Shown in pieces: positions 1 to 7,243 of a stretch of 64,000 bases of DNA (positions are counted from its first letter, which is position 1; each line of letters begins with the position of its first letter). The translations under genes were made by a program, and so were the position numbers. The notes beneath the pieces are model-generated. The model was not told the origin of the DNA and did no database searches. It saw only the letters and a program-made list of their open reading frames with translations. The stretch is from Agrobacterium tumefaciens (lineage in GTDB: Bacteria; Pseudomonadota; Alphaproteobacteria; Rhizobiales; Rhizobiaceae): the NCBI RefSeq assembly GCF_005221385.1, contig NZ_CP039904.1:1957501-2021500 (forward strand), in the 5' to 3' direction.

Positions 1-165
1 CGCTCAAGGCAGGTCGCGAATATCGACATGGAGCGCGCCCGCGTTCAGGCGCAGGCGCAGTTCGACGGGCTGATCGCGAAATATCCCGAACGAAGCTGGG
101 CCAATCCGCCCGTTTCGGAAATCTTTCCCCCGAGCTACCCGGTGGAGGTGGACGCCAATGGATAA
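1..165 (+). CDS. C-terminal fragment of an unidentified protein
   Basis: The frame opens at base 1 with no start codon and runs to the TAA at 163-165, giving 54 residues that end in PVEVDANG. It overlaps the start of the following ABC ATPase by 8 bases, so it is the distal part of the same operon. The visible part is hydrophilic, with a helix rich in Ala, Gln and Arg (roughly residues 10-30) and a Pro-rich end. It shows no transmembrane segment, so it is not the C-terminus of a Dpp-type permease. C-termini of amidohydrolases look similar, and a hydrolase would suit the hydantoin-racemase-like gene downstream, but that is inference from context. The family cannot be assigned from this fragment. 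Confidence 0.6.
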   Translation, partial: RSRQVANIDMERARVQAQAQFDGLIAKYPERSWANPPVSEIFPPSYPVEVDANG

Positions 166-1141
166 CATGAACCAGTCGGTTATCGATGTTCGCAATCTGA
201 AAGTCGAGTTTCCGGGGCGAAGAGGCACGGTGACGGCGCTTTCGGATGTCAGCCTGTCGATCCGCCCCGGCGAAATCCTCGGTGTGGTGGGAGAATCCGG
301 TGCCGGAAAATCCATGACCGGGCTTGCGATACAGGGCTTGCTGGAAAAGCCCGGCCGCATCGCCGAGGGTGAGATATGGCTGGGATCGCGGCGTATTGAC
401 AAGTTGGACGACAGGGCGATGGAGAGCATTCGCGGCCGCGAGATTGGTGCGATCTTTCAGGATCCGCTCACCTCGCTCAATCCCCTCTTTACGGTTGGCG
501 CGCAGCTGCTCGAAACGATCCGCCAGCATCTGCCGCTCTCCAAAAAAGAAGCGCGGGGGCGGGCGGTTCAACTCTTGAAAGATGTCGGCATTCCGTCTCC
601 GGAAGATCGTGTCGATCATTATCCGCATCAGTTCTCCGGCGGCATGCGCCAGCGTGTCGTCATCGCATTGGCGCTGGCGGCTTCGCCGAAGCTCATCATT
701 GCCGACGAGCCGACCACGGCGCTTGACGTATCCATTCAGGCGCAGATCATCGCGCTGCTGCGCAGGCTGTGCAAGGAGAAGCAGACGGCCGTCATGCTGG
801 TCACGCATGATATGGGCGTCATCGCCGAAGCCGCCGATCGCGTCGCCGTGCTTTATGCCGGCAGGCTGATCGAGGTCGGGCCGGTCGAGCAGGTTCTGCA
901 TGCGCCGAAACATCCCTATACGCAGGGCCTGATGGCCTCCATCCCCTCGCTCGGCGCGCGCGTGGAGCGGCTCAACCAGATCGACGGGGCGATGCCGCGT
1001 CTCGATGCGATCCCCCCGGGCTGCGCCTTCAATCCGCGCTGTGGCTTTGCCGGCCCCCGCTGTCTTCGCGAGCGCCCGGAACTGGAAACGCAGGGCGACA
1101 GCGCAAGCGCCTGCTGGATGAATGCAGGAGGAACAGCATGA
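158..1141 (+). CDS. Dpp/Opp-type ABC importer ATP-binding protein (DppD-like)
   Basis: This 327-residue cytoplasmic ATPase would power import of a peptide-like or other organic solute. Walker A is GESGAGKS at residues 45-52, followed by the Q-loop IFQDP, the signature FSGGMRQR and Walker [12 protein letters not shown]. The C-terminus carries the Pro/Cys-rich oligopeptide-transporter domain (GCAFNPRCGFAGPRC) typical of OppD/DppD. The ATG at 158 lies inside the end of the preceding gene, and its own end overlaps the next ATPase by 4 bases (ATGA), showing translational coupling. No permease or binding protein of this importer is visible, so these must lie upstream of the window. The substrate is unknown; the linked racemase and flavin reductase suggest a nitrogen-containing compound (inference). 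Confidence 0.93.
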   Translation: MDNMNQSVIDVRNLKVEFPGRRGTVTALSDVSLSIRPGEILGVVGESGAGKSMTGLAIQGLLEKPGRIAEGEIWLGSRRIDKLDDRAMESIRGREIGAIFQDPLTSLNPLFTVGAQLLETIRQHLPLSKKEARGRAVQLLKDVGIPSPEDRVDHYPHQFSGGMRQRVVIALALAASPKLIIADEPTTALDVSIQAQIIALLRRLCKEKQTAVMLVTHDMGVIAEAADRVAVLYAGRLIEVGPVEQVLHAPKHPYTQGLMASIPSLGARVERLNQIDGAMPRLDAIPPGCAFNPRCGFAGPRCLRERPELETQGDSASACWMNAGGTA

Positions 1142-2145
1142 AAACCCCGGTGACAAAAACACCTGCACTGACGGTGAAGGGTCTGACCAAGACCTTCGAT
1201 GTTTCCGCCCCGTGGCTCAACCGCGTCATCGAGCGCAAGCCCCGTCAATTCGTGCAGGCCGTCAACGACATCGACTTCACGGTGCCAGCCGGTGGATGTC
1301 TCAGCATTGTCGGCGAAAGCGGCTGCGGCAAGTCCACGGTCGCGCGGCTGGTGACAGGGCTGTTCCGTCCAAGCGCCGGTGACTTCCGCTTTGCCAAAGG
1401 GCGGAAGGACGCGCCGCTTTCGGCGCAGATGATCTTTCAGGATCCCTATGCTTCGCTCAATCCGCGCTGGCGGGTGAAGAACATCATCGCAGAGCCGATC
1501 CGCGAGCTGAAACTGCGCGCCACCCGTGCAGAGACAATGGAGCGGGTGGAGGAACTGCTGCGAACCGTCGGCCTTTCCGCTTCCGATGGCGAGAAATTCC
1601 CGCATGAATTTTCCGGCGGTCAGCGCCAGCGCATTTCGATTGCCCGCGCCCTGGCAAGCGAACCGGAGTTTCTCGTCTGCGACGAGCCGACATCTGCACT
1701 TGATGTATCGGTGCAGGCACAGGTACTGAACCTGATGCGGCGGCTTCAGGATGAGCTGGGACTGACTTATCTCTTCATCAGCCATGATATGAGTGTGGTT
1801 CGCCACATGTCGGACCGTATCGCGGTGATGTATCTCGGTCGCATCGTGGAGGAGGGCGATACGGAGGAGCTATTCGCCCGCCCGCGTCACCCCTATACGC
1901 AGCTTTTGTTGCAGACCATTCCCAATATCGAGGCGCCGCGCCGCGACCGGGAACTGGTGGCAGGTGAAGTCCCAAGCCCGCTCAGGCCACCCTCGGGGTG
2001 CACGTTCCATCCGCGCTGCCCGCTTGCAACGGCGCGCTGTTCGGCGGAAGTGCCGCAGGTGCGCACGCTTGCCGTCGGCACACGCGTTGCATGCCATCTG
2101 GTGGAGGATGAAGAGGTGCTGACGCAGGAGCGGGAGCGCGCCTGA
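1138..2145 (+). CDS. Dpp/Opp-type ABC importer ATP-binding protein (DppF-like)
   Basis: This 335-residue protein is the second nucleotide-binding subunit of the same importer. It has Walker A GESGCGKS near residue 60, the Q-loop IFQDPYASLNP, the signature FSGGQRQR and Walker B VCDEPTSALD, and ends with the Cys-containing oligopeptide domain (GCTFHPRCPLATARC). The N-terminus carries the short insertion before Walker A (APWLNRVIERKPRQF) that is common in DppF-type proteins. Its ATG overlaps the stop of the upstream ATPase by 4 bases. The TGA at 2143-2145 falls inside a perfect hairpin shared with the convergent GntR gene, which probably ends the operon. Confidence 0.93.
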   Translation: MKTPVTKTPALTVKGLTKTFDVSAPWLNRVIERKPRQFVQAVNDIDFTVPAGGCLSIVGESGCGKSTVARLVTGLFRPSAGDFRFAKGRKDAPLSAQMIFQDPYASLNPRWRVKNIIAEPIRELKLRATRAETMERVEELLRTVGLSASDGEKFPHEFSGGQRQRISIARALASEPEFLVCDEPTSALDVSVQAQVLNLMRRLQDELGLTYLFISHDMSVVRHMSDRIAVMYLGRIVEEGDTEELFARPRHPYTQLLLQTIPNIEAPRRDRELVAGEVPSPLRPPSGCTFHPRCPLATARCSAEVPQVRTLAVGTRVACHLVEDEEVLTQERERA

Positions 2146-2159
2146 CCCGCAGGGTCAGG
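2141..2159. terminator. bidirectional hairpin between convergent genes
   Basis: A perfect 8-bp stem (CCTGACCC / GGGTCAGG) closes a 3-base loop GCA. The stop codons of both convergent genes (TGA at 2143-2145 on plus, TGA at 2155-2157 on minus) sit inside the two arms. No U-run follows on either strand, so termination efficiency is uncertain. Confidence 0.6.
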
Positions 2160-2832
2160 CGAGTGCAGCCCGCAGATCATGGGAAAGGTCGCGGATTTCG
2201 CTGAGATCGAGCTCCGCTTCCACATGTTCCAGGTGATGGGTCATCAGATGCGTGGCTCTCGCCGGGTCGTTATTGGCAATCGCGTCGACAATTTCCGCAT
2301 GTTCGTCGGGCCCGCAGTTGAATCGGTCCGTGTTGCGGTAAACAGCGGTGATGAGGGAGGAACGCGAAATGAGGTCTCGCATGGTGGTGAACAGGAAATC
2401 GGAACCGACCGTTTCCGCAAGCAGCAGGTGGAAGCCGCCGGAAAGCTTGATGATGTCGGTTGTGATATTGTGAGCATTGGCCACGCGCTCCTTCTCGACA
2501 TGGTCGCGAAGCCGTTTCAGATCGGTCTTGGTGGCGGATTTGCACAGCCGCTCAACGACACATTGTTCCACGGTGCGGCGCACGAAGAACACGTCCCTTG
2601 CCTCTTCGACCGAGGGTTTGGAAACGAAGGCGCCGCGATTGGGAACGATGGTGACGAGCCCGTCACGCTCCAGCACGGAAAGCGCCTGGCGGATGCGCGC
2701 GCGGCTGACGCCGAAAATGGTGGCGAGCTGCTCTTCCTTCAGCTGCACGCCCGGGCGCAGCCGCCGTTCAGCGATCGACAGCCAGACTTTCTCGACAATT
2801 TGCTGCGTGGACTGGCCGTTTTGTTCGGTCAT
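2155..2832 (-). CDS. GntR family transcriptional regulator (FCD domain)
   Basis: This 225-residue regulator has an N-terminal winged helix (about residues 5-75, with SRARIRQALSVLERDGLV as the recognition region) and a C-terminal all-helical FCD ligand domain, as in the FadR subfamily. The ATG at 2832 is chosen because GGAG lies about 10 bases upstream; a GTG at 2841 is too close to that ribosome binding site. It converges on the ABC ATPases and diverges from the flavin reductase gene. The 130-base divergent region holds an inverted repeat (2911-2926) that could be its operator. It probably responds to a small organic acid or amide handled by the neighbouring genes (inference). Confidence 0.9.
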   Translation of the reverse strand: MTEQNGQSTQQIVEKVWLSIAERRLRPGVQLKEEQLATIFGVSRARIRQALSVLERDGLVTIVPNRGAFVSKPSVEEARDVFFVRRTVEQCVVERLCKSATKTDLKRLRDHVEKERVANAHNITTDIIKLSGGFHLLLAETVGSDFLFTTMRDLISRSSLITAVYRNTDRFNCGPDEHAEIVDAIANNDPARATHLMTHHLEHVEAELDLSEIRDLSHDLRAALA

Positions 2833-2910
2833 CGGGTTCACTCTCCATTGTGGGTAGAGAAGCGTGATGCGGTGGAAAAAGTCAACCGTTTCAACAGAGT
2901 TTTGGTTGCA

Positions 2911-2926
2911 AGATTGTCAACAATCT
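2911..2926. promoter_or_regulatory. candidate operator for the divergent GntR regulator
   Basis: AGATTGT-CA-ACAATCT is an inverted repeat with 7-base perfect arms and a 2-base centre. It lies between a TTGCAA at 2906-2911 and a TAATAT at 2931-2936, which could be -35 and -10 elements (19-base spacing, slightly long) reading towards the flavin reductase gene. FCD-type GntR proteins commonly bind short palindromes of this size. Assignment is by position and symmetry only. Confidence 0.5.
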
Positions 2927-2962
2927 GAAATAATATTGTGTACCATAAACAGGGTAGTTGTC

Positions 2963-3592
2963 ATGGAATTCGACTTCACCGCGCTCGAACCACAAAGCCG
3001 TTATCGTCTGCTGACGAATTTTATCGGTCCACGGCCGATAGCGCTTGTCACGACGCGTTCGGCCGCCGGCCACAACAACGCGGCGCCGATGAGCTTTTTC
3101 AACGTTTTCTCGCATGATCCGCCGATCGTCGTCCTCGGTATTCAGCCGCGTGTGACGGGGGAGGAGAAGGATACGATGGTCAATATTCGCCGAACCGGCG
3201 AATTCGTCATCAACATGGTCGATATGGCTCTGTCGGAACAAATGCTCGTTTGCGGCCTCGGTTTCGACAGCGAGGTGGACGAGCTTTCCATGGCGCGGCT
3301 GACCGCGACCCCGTGCAGCAAGATCGATGCAAGCTTTGCGGCGGAATCGCCCTGTGCTTTCGAGTGCCGGGTGGAGCGTCTGATCGATTATCCGCGCCGC
3401 ACACTGGTTCTGGGCGAAGTCGTGCACATGCATGTGCACAAGGATTGCCTCGATGAAGAGGGGCGTTATGTCGATCCGGACCGCTATCAGCCGATCGCGC
3501 GCCTTCACGCCGACAATTACATTACTTCGGACCGCCAGTTCGTCCTCAAGGCGCCGGCGATTACCGACTTCATCAAGCCAGACGGCGCGTGA
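2963..3592 (+). CDS. flavin reductase family protein (FMN-binding split barrel)
   Basis: This 209-residue protein matches the flavin reductase/DIM6-NTAB fold. The N-terminal stretch GPRPIALVTTRSAAGHNNAAP contains the usual flavin-binding region and is followed by FNVFSHDPPIVVLGI. Such proteins bind FMN or FAD and often supply reduced flavin to a partner monooxygenase; no such oxygenase is seen here. The ATG at 2963 gives the normal family start (MEFDFTALEP) and lies about 27 bases after a possible -10; the frame is open further upstream but contains no family sequence. It precedes the racemase gene by 22 bases, so the two are probably cotranscribed under the GntR regulator. Confidence 0.88.
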   Translation: MEFDFTALEPQSRYRLLTNFIGPRPIALVTTRSAAGHNNAAPMSFFNVFSHDPPIVVLGIQPRVTGEEKDTMVNIRRTGEFVINMVDMALSEQMLVCGLGFDSEVDELSMARLTATPCSKIDASFAAESPCAFECRVERLIDYPRRTLVLGEVVHMHVHKDCLDEEGRYVDPDRYQPIARLHADNYITSDRQFVLKAPAITDFIKPDGA

Positions 3593-3614
3593 AGGTCCTG
3601 AAAGGCTTACCCCG

Positions 3615-4331
3615 ATGCATATTCGCCTGATCAACCCCAACTCTACGGCCTCGATGACGGCGCAGGCGCTCGACAGCGCCTTGCGCGTCAAACACATGGA
3701 CACGAAAATTTCCGCTGCAAATCCTCTCGATACGTCCGTCAGTATCGAAGGCGGGGCGGATGAGGCGCTGGCTGTTCCGGGCCTGCTGCAGGAGATCCGC
3801 AAGGGTGAACAGCTCGGCGTTAACGCCTATGTCATCGCCTGCTTTGACGATCCGGGGCTGCATGCTGCCCGCGAAGTGGCGCGCGGGCCGGTCATCGGCA
3901 TCTGCCAGGCCGCCGTGCAGGTGGCCATGACGATCAGTCGCCGATTTTCCATCATCACCACCCTGCCGCGTTCGATCCCCATCATCGAGGACCTTGTCGG
4001 CAACTATGGGGCGGAGCGGCATTGCCGCAAGGTTCGTGCCATCAATCTGCCGGTGCTTGGTCTCGAGGAAGACCCGCACGCCGCCGAATTGATGCTGATC
4101 CGCGAGATCGAAGCGGCCAAAAAGGAGGATGCGGCAGAAGCGATCATCCTGGGATGCGCCGGCATGTCGGCTCTGTGCGACAGGCTGCGCGACGCAACCG
4201 GCGTGCCTGTTATCGATGGGGTTACGGCAGCGGTGAAACTCGCCGAGGCGCTGGTGGGAGCGGGTTACAGCACTTCGAAGGTCAATGCCTATGATTATCC
4301 ACGCATCAAGGAAGCCATGCTGGTTGCCTGA
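3615..4331 (+). CDS. Asp/Glu/hydantoin racemase family protein
   Basis: This 238-residue protein belongs to the cofactor-independent racemase superfamily. It starts with LINPNSTASMT, the typical N-terminal phosphate/carboxylate loop, and has two candidate catalytic cysteines, C76 (IACFDDPG) and C181 (LGCAGMSAL). From memory these positions match the two catalytic cysteines described for rhizobial hydantoin racemases, so racemisation of a 5-substituted hydantoin or a related acid such as allantoin is plausible. The ATG at 3615 is chosen for the family start; the open frame extends upstream into the previous gene. Without a recognisable hydantoinase in the window the substrate remains inferred. 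Confidence 0.85.
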   Translation: MHIRLINPNSTASMTAQALDSALRVKHMDTKISAANPLDTSVSIEGGADEALAVPGLLQEIRKGEQLGVNAYVIACFDDPGLHAAREVARGPVIGICQAAVQVAMTISRRFSIITTLPRSIPIIEDLVGNYGAERHCRKVRAINLPVLGLEEDPHAAELMLIREIEAAKKEDAAEAIILGCAGMSALCDRLRDATGVPVIDGVTAAVKLAEALVGAGYSTSKVNAYDYPRIKEAMLVA

Positions 4332-4348
4332 GCCGGGAGACGGCATCT

Positions 4349-4377
4349 GGTTTCGGGCAAATTGGATGCCCGAAACC
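4349..4377. terminator. hairpin between convergent racemase and DUF992 genes
   Basis: GGTTTCGGGC and GCCCGAAACC form a perfect 10-bp stem with a 9-base loop, 17 bases after the racemase stop and 19 bases before the end of the convergent gene. No clear U-run follows, so it may act on both strands with help from Rho. Confidence 0.5.
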
Positions 4378-4396
4378 GCGCTGTTTGCGACCTGAA

Positions 4397-4903
4397 TTAG
4401 CGGGCGTGCTTCAATTGCAGACGTGATACGCCCGCTGCAATGTTTACACCCGTGCCAACCTCGGCGCTGATCGGCTGAAGTGCGAAATTCTTGGCATTGC
4501 CGCCGATCAGGGCGTTTGCGCCAATACCAATGCCGACAGAGGCTGCAGCGGAAGCGCCGACATACTCACCCCCAAGCGCACCGTCGCCGATGCGGCTTGC
4601 GGCGGTATTGAACACGATCCAGCTCATATAGGTCTTGCCCGTCACGCCGATATCGAGGCCGAGCTTGCCGATTGTGCCTGTGTAGCGCTCGGTTTTGCCG
4701 GAGCGCTGGCGAAACTGGCAATCGACGTTTTTGCTGGAACCGATCACAAGTCCGACCCCGCCGGCGATTTCGCAGGACAAGGTGCCGACACGTTCCTTCT
4801 GGACGGCTTCAGGCGCGCGTTTCGAGTTGTGTCTGGTTTCGGCCGAGGCGAGCGGGGCAAGTGCCAGGGTTGCGATGGCGGTTGCGAGAACGAACTTCTT
4901 CAT
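4397..4903 (-). CDS. exported DUF992 family protein
   Basis: This 168-residue protein has a clear signal peptide (MKKFVLATAIATLALAPLASA) and a mature part typical of the DUF992 family: VGTLSCEIAGGVGLVIGSSK, a second Cys in VDCQF, and a Gly/Ala-rich C-terminal half (GGEYVGASAAASVGIGIGAN). The two cysteines could form a disulfide in the periplasm. No molecular function is known for the family. A strong ribosome binding site (AGGAG) precedes the ATG. Its start overlaps the stop of the BON-domain gene in an ATGA junction, so it is the last gene of a csbD-BON-DUF992 operon. Confidence 0.88.
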   Translation of the reverse strand: MKKFVLATAIATLALAPLASAETRHNSKRAPEAVQKERVGTLSCEIAGGVGLVIGSSKNVDCQFRQRSGKTERYTGTIGKLGLDIGVTGKTYMSWIVFNTAASRIGDGALGGEYVGASAAASVGIGIGANALIGGNAKNFALQPISAEVGTGVNIAAGVSRLQLKHAR

Positions 4904-5223
4904 TGTTTATCACTCCTGTTGTTGTTAGCGAGGTGGAGATGCGGGGAGGCCGCGTCCAGCCTGGTCGACGACCGCTGGCGGATCGCCAGATCGGCGATGA
5001 TGGGTCGTGATGCGAAACACTCGGCAATGATGACCGCACGTTCGAAGGCAGAGAGGGTTTCAACTTCGCCCGTGAGGACGATGCACCCATCAGAGGAACT
5101 GACGGAGATGCAGCTGTTTTCCTGCCCGTCCGCATAGGCAATCAGTGCCTGCAACGCGGCGCAAAGGCTGATCTCCTGTGGATTGCAGCCCGGTGCCGTG
5201 TTTGCGGCCCATGAAAGCATCAT
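4900..5223 (-). CDS. small BON-domain-like protein
   Basis: This 107-residue protein contains a short BON-like segment (SISVSSSDGCIVLTGEV pattern, about residues 35-75), a fold found in osmotic-stress and envelope proteins such as OsmY. There is no convincing signal peptide. The start is set at 5223 (MMLSWAANTAPG) because GGAGG lies 7 bases upstream; the longer frame to 5247 would start inside that ribosome binding site region. The gene lies between csbD (31-base gap) and the DUF992 gene (4-base overlap). The domain call is moderate because the match is short, and the C-terminal tail is low-complexity. Confidence 0.7.
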   Translation of the reverse strand: MMLSWAANTAPGCNPQEISLCAALQALIAYADGQENSCISVSSSDGCIVLTGEVETLSAFERAVIIAECFASRPIIADLAIRQRSSTRLDAASPHLHLANNNRSDKQ

Positions 5224-5254
5224 CGTGAAACCTCCGGCCTTGAACATCGACGGA

Positions 5255-5434
5255 TCACTTCAATGCTTTGGTGATGGCGTCTTTCGCCCGGCCGAACTTC
5301 TCCTGTGCGTGGCCGGCAACCTTTTCGGCCTTGCCTTCCGCCTCAAGTCGCCCATTGCCGGTGATTTTCCCGGTTGCTTCCTTGATGGTGCCCTTTGCCT
5401 GGCGGGCAATGCCTTCGATGCGGTTTTTGTCCAT
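5255..5434 (-). CDS. CsbD family stress protein
   Basis: This 59-residue, highly charged helical protein matches the CsbD family over its full length: MDKNRIEGIARQ, then KGTIKEATGKITGN and AEGKAEKVAGHAQEKFG. CsbD-like proteins are general-stress proteins of unknown mechanism. The ATG at 5434 has the ribosome binding site AAGGAG about 8 bases upstream; the frame is open far beyond it but only the last 59 residues look like protein. It is the first gene of the csbD-BON-DUF992 operon and the first gene downstream of the PAS-LuxR regulator on the same strand. Confidence 0.9.
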   Translation of the reverse strand: MDKNRIEGIARQAKGTIKEATGKITGNGRLEAEGKAEKVAGHAQEKFGRAKDAITKALK

Positions 5435-5527
5435 GATGTACTCCTTCCACCGTTGGATCATGTCGCTGCTGACAACGGCATGATGGGAAGGTAGTGCGGC
5501 GCATTGGCCGGAAGCAGAGCATTTTCT

Positions 5528-5542
5528 ACTAGTTGAACTGGT
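5528..5542. promoter_or_regulatory. inverted repeat between PAS-LuxR regulator and csbD
   Basis: ACTAGTT-G-AACTGGT has 7-base arms with one mismatch around a single central base. It lies 32 bases past the stop of the PAS-LuxR regulator gene and about 95 bases upstream of csbD, in the only non-coding stretch between them. LuxR/GerE-type helix-turn-helix dimers bind dyads of this kind, so it is a candidate site for the neighbouring regulator (inference). Confidence 0.35.
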
Positions 5543-5574
5543 ATAAAGTGACCTATTTTCGCAAAAGCAGGCCG

Positions 5575-7053
5575 CTATTTTTCCCTGCGGCCGGAAAAGC
5601 CCCGTTCGCGTGCCCAGATAACCGCGGCGGTACGGCGGTTCACGCCGATCTTGCCATAAAGCGACGCGATATGATTCCGGATGGTGTGCTTGGAAAGATG
5701 AAGCCTGTCGCTCATTTCCCTGTCGCTGCACCCGTCGCAGATCAGCGACAGGATTTCCTCCTCGCGATCCGTCAGGTCCTTCAGCGATGCGGATGGCGTC
5801 GCGCTGCGCGCGTTCTGGCGCAGTCCCGCCAGCCTTTCGACGACGGTTCTGCTGAACCATGATGTATCGGTCATCACGCTTTCGATTGCCTCGATCAGTT
5901 CATTTTCCGAGCGTCTGCGCTCGGTCACGTCCTGTATCGCCCAGATGACGCATTGCTGGTCGTTGATCTCGGCGCGTTCGGCGGAAACGATGCATTCGGC
6001 TGTGCCGCCATCGCTCAGCTTCATGCGCATGTTTTCGTTGCGGATGGGGATGTTGTCCTTCAGCCGTTTCTCGATATCCCTGCGTGCCGCCACATCTTCC
6101 CACAGCCGCAGTTCGCCGGCGGTTTTTCCCACTACCTCCGGCTCCTTGCGGCCACATAATTGCAGGAAGGCGTCGTTGACTTCAGTCAGCACGAAGTCCT
6201 CCAGCCGCGAAACGGCAGCGGGTGCGGGCGAAAGGCGGAAAGATTTGAAGAACCGTTCCTCGCTCTGGCGCAGAGCGTTCTGCGCTCTGCGGCGCCCGTC
6301 AAGATCGGCGAAGGTGAAGAGCATGCAGGGCTCTTCGGCAACCGCGATGGTTTCGCCAGCGACGATCACCAGCCTGTCGCCTCCCGGTATGGGGATGAGC
6401 GCCTCCCGCTGGCGGATGATCTTGCCCTCATGCAGTCGCTTCAGCGCGTCCTCGCCGGCGTCGCATTCGGAAAACAGTCCAAGCTCCTCGACGCTCACAC
6501 CGATAATGTCCTCACGCGTGAAGCCGGTCATTTCAAGAAAACCCTGATTGACGCGGATGAAACGCTCGTCTTCCAGCCGGCAGATCAGGCCCGGGGCGGG
6601 ATTGGCGTTAAAGGCGCTTTCAAAGCGCGCTTCGGCCTCAAAACGGGGTGTTTCATCCCGGATGATGAGGACGAGGACGTCGGGCCTGGCGCCCGCGTCC
6701 TCAAGAACAAGGCCACGCATCGTGTGGACCCAGCACTCCTCCTCATTGCCGCTCGGTGACACTTCCACCGTAACGTCGTCGAAATCATCGCCGGCCAGAA
6801 GACGCTCGAGCGGATATTGTCCCTCTTCGAGCAGATGGTTATTGCGGTAACGAAGCGTGAAATTTCGCCGGTAGGCCGCGGCATCCTCTCCGAGATCCAC
6901 GAGCGCCTCGATCCGGTGCATACGAAGTGCCGCGCTGTTTGCCCAGGCAATCGTTCCGTCCTTTTCGAGCAGGATCAATCCGTCGCTCAGCCCGGCGATC
7001 AGATTCTGCAATACCAGCCGGTTGATCTTCGGAACCTCTGCGATCGCGTCCAT
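5575..7053 (-). CDS. triple-PAS sensor with LuxR-type DNA-binding domain
   Basis: This 492-residue soluble regulator has three successive PAS-like modules (about residues 10-130, 135-255 and 265-390) and a C-terminal LuxR/GerE helix-turn-helix of about 65 residues (LTDREEEILSLICDG ... LSKHTIRNHIASLYGKIG). There is no receiver, kinase or transmembrane segment, so signal and output are in one polypeptide. PAS2 has the typical FLEMTGFTREDIIG and PAS3 the VNDAFLQLCGRKEPEVVGK segments. The ATG at 7053 is chosen because GGGGGAAG precedes it; longer starts exist up to 7176. It sits divergent from the fds LysR gene and upstream of the csbD operon, either of which it could control. The ligand (redox, haem, flavin) cannot be told from the sequence. 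Confidence 0.87.
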   Translation of the reverse strand: MDAIAEVPKINRLVLQNLIAGLSDGLILLEKDGTIAWANSAALRMHRIEALVDLGEDAAAYRRNFTLRYRNNHLLEEGQYPLERLLAGDDFDDVTVEVSPSGNEEECWVHTMRGLVLEDAGARPDVLVLIIRDETPRFEAEARFESAFNANPAPGLICRLEDERFIRVNQGFLEMTGFTREDIIGVSVEELGLFSECDAGEDALKRLHEGKIIRQREALIPIPGGDRLVIVAGETIAVAEEPCMLFTFADLDGRRRAQNALRQSEERFFKSFRLSPAPAAVSRLEDFVLTEVNDAFLQLCGRKEPEVVGKTAGELRLWEDVAARRDIEKRLKDNIPIRNENMRMKLSDGGTAECIVSAERAEINDQQCVIWAIQDVTERRRSENELIEAIESVMTDTSWFSRTVVERLAGLRQNARSATPSASLKDLTDREEEILSLICDGCSDREMSDRLHLSKHTIRNHIASLYGKIGVNRRTAAVIWARERGFSGRREK

Positions 7054-7243
7054 GCTTCCCCCGCTATCCTGATCCTTGTCGCTGTTATAACGCATGGTTG
7101 CGGCAAGTGTTGCAAGGAAGTCCAGCCTGTGTCTCCGCGCTCCGGCAGTCTCCTGCTGCCACCGGATTTGCGACAAGGCCCGTCAGGCACTAGTGTCCGG
7201 TTGCGTGCTGTCGCGCGCAGCGACACGTGTCATGGGAGGACGC

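Noticed and set aside
5435..5574. Possible EcfG/RpoE2-type promoter (GGAAC ... GTT) upstream of csbD
   Set aside because: A general-stress sigma site was expected, but no GGAAC with proper spacing is present on the minus strand.
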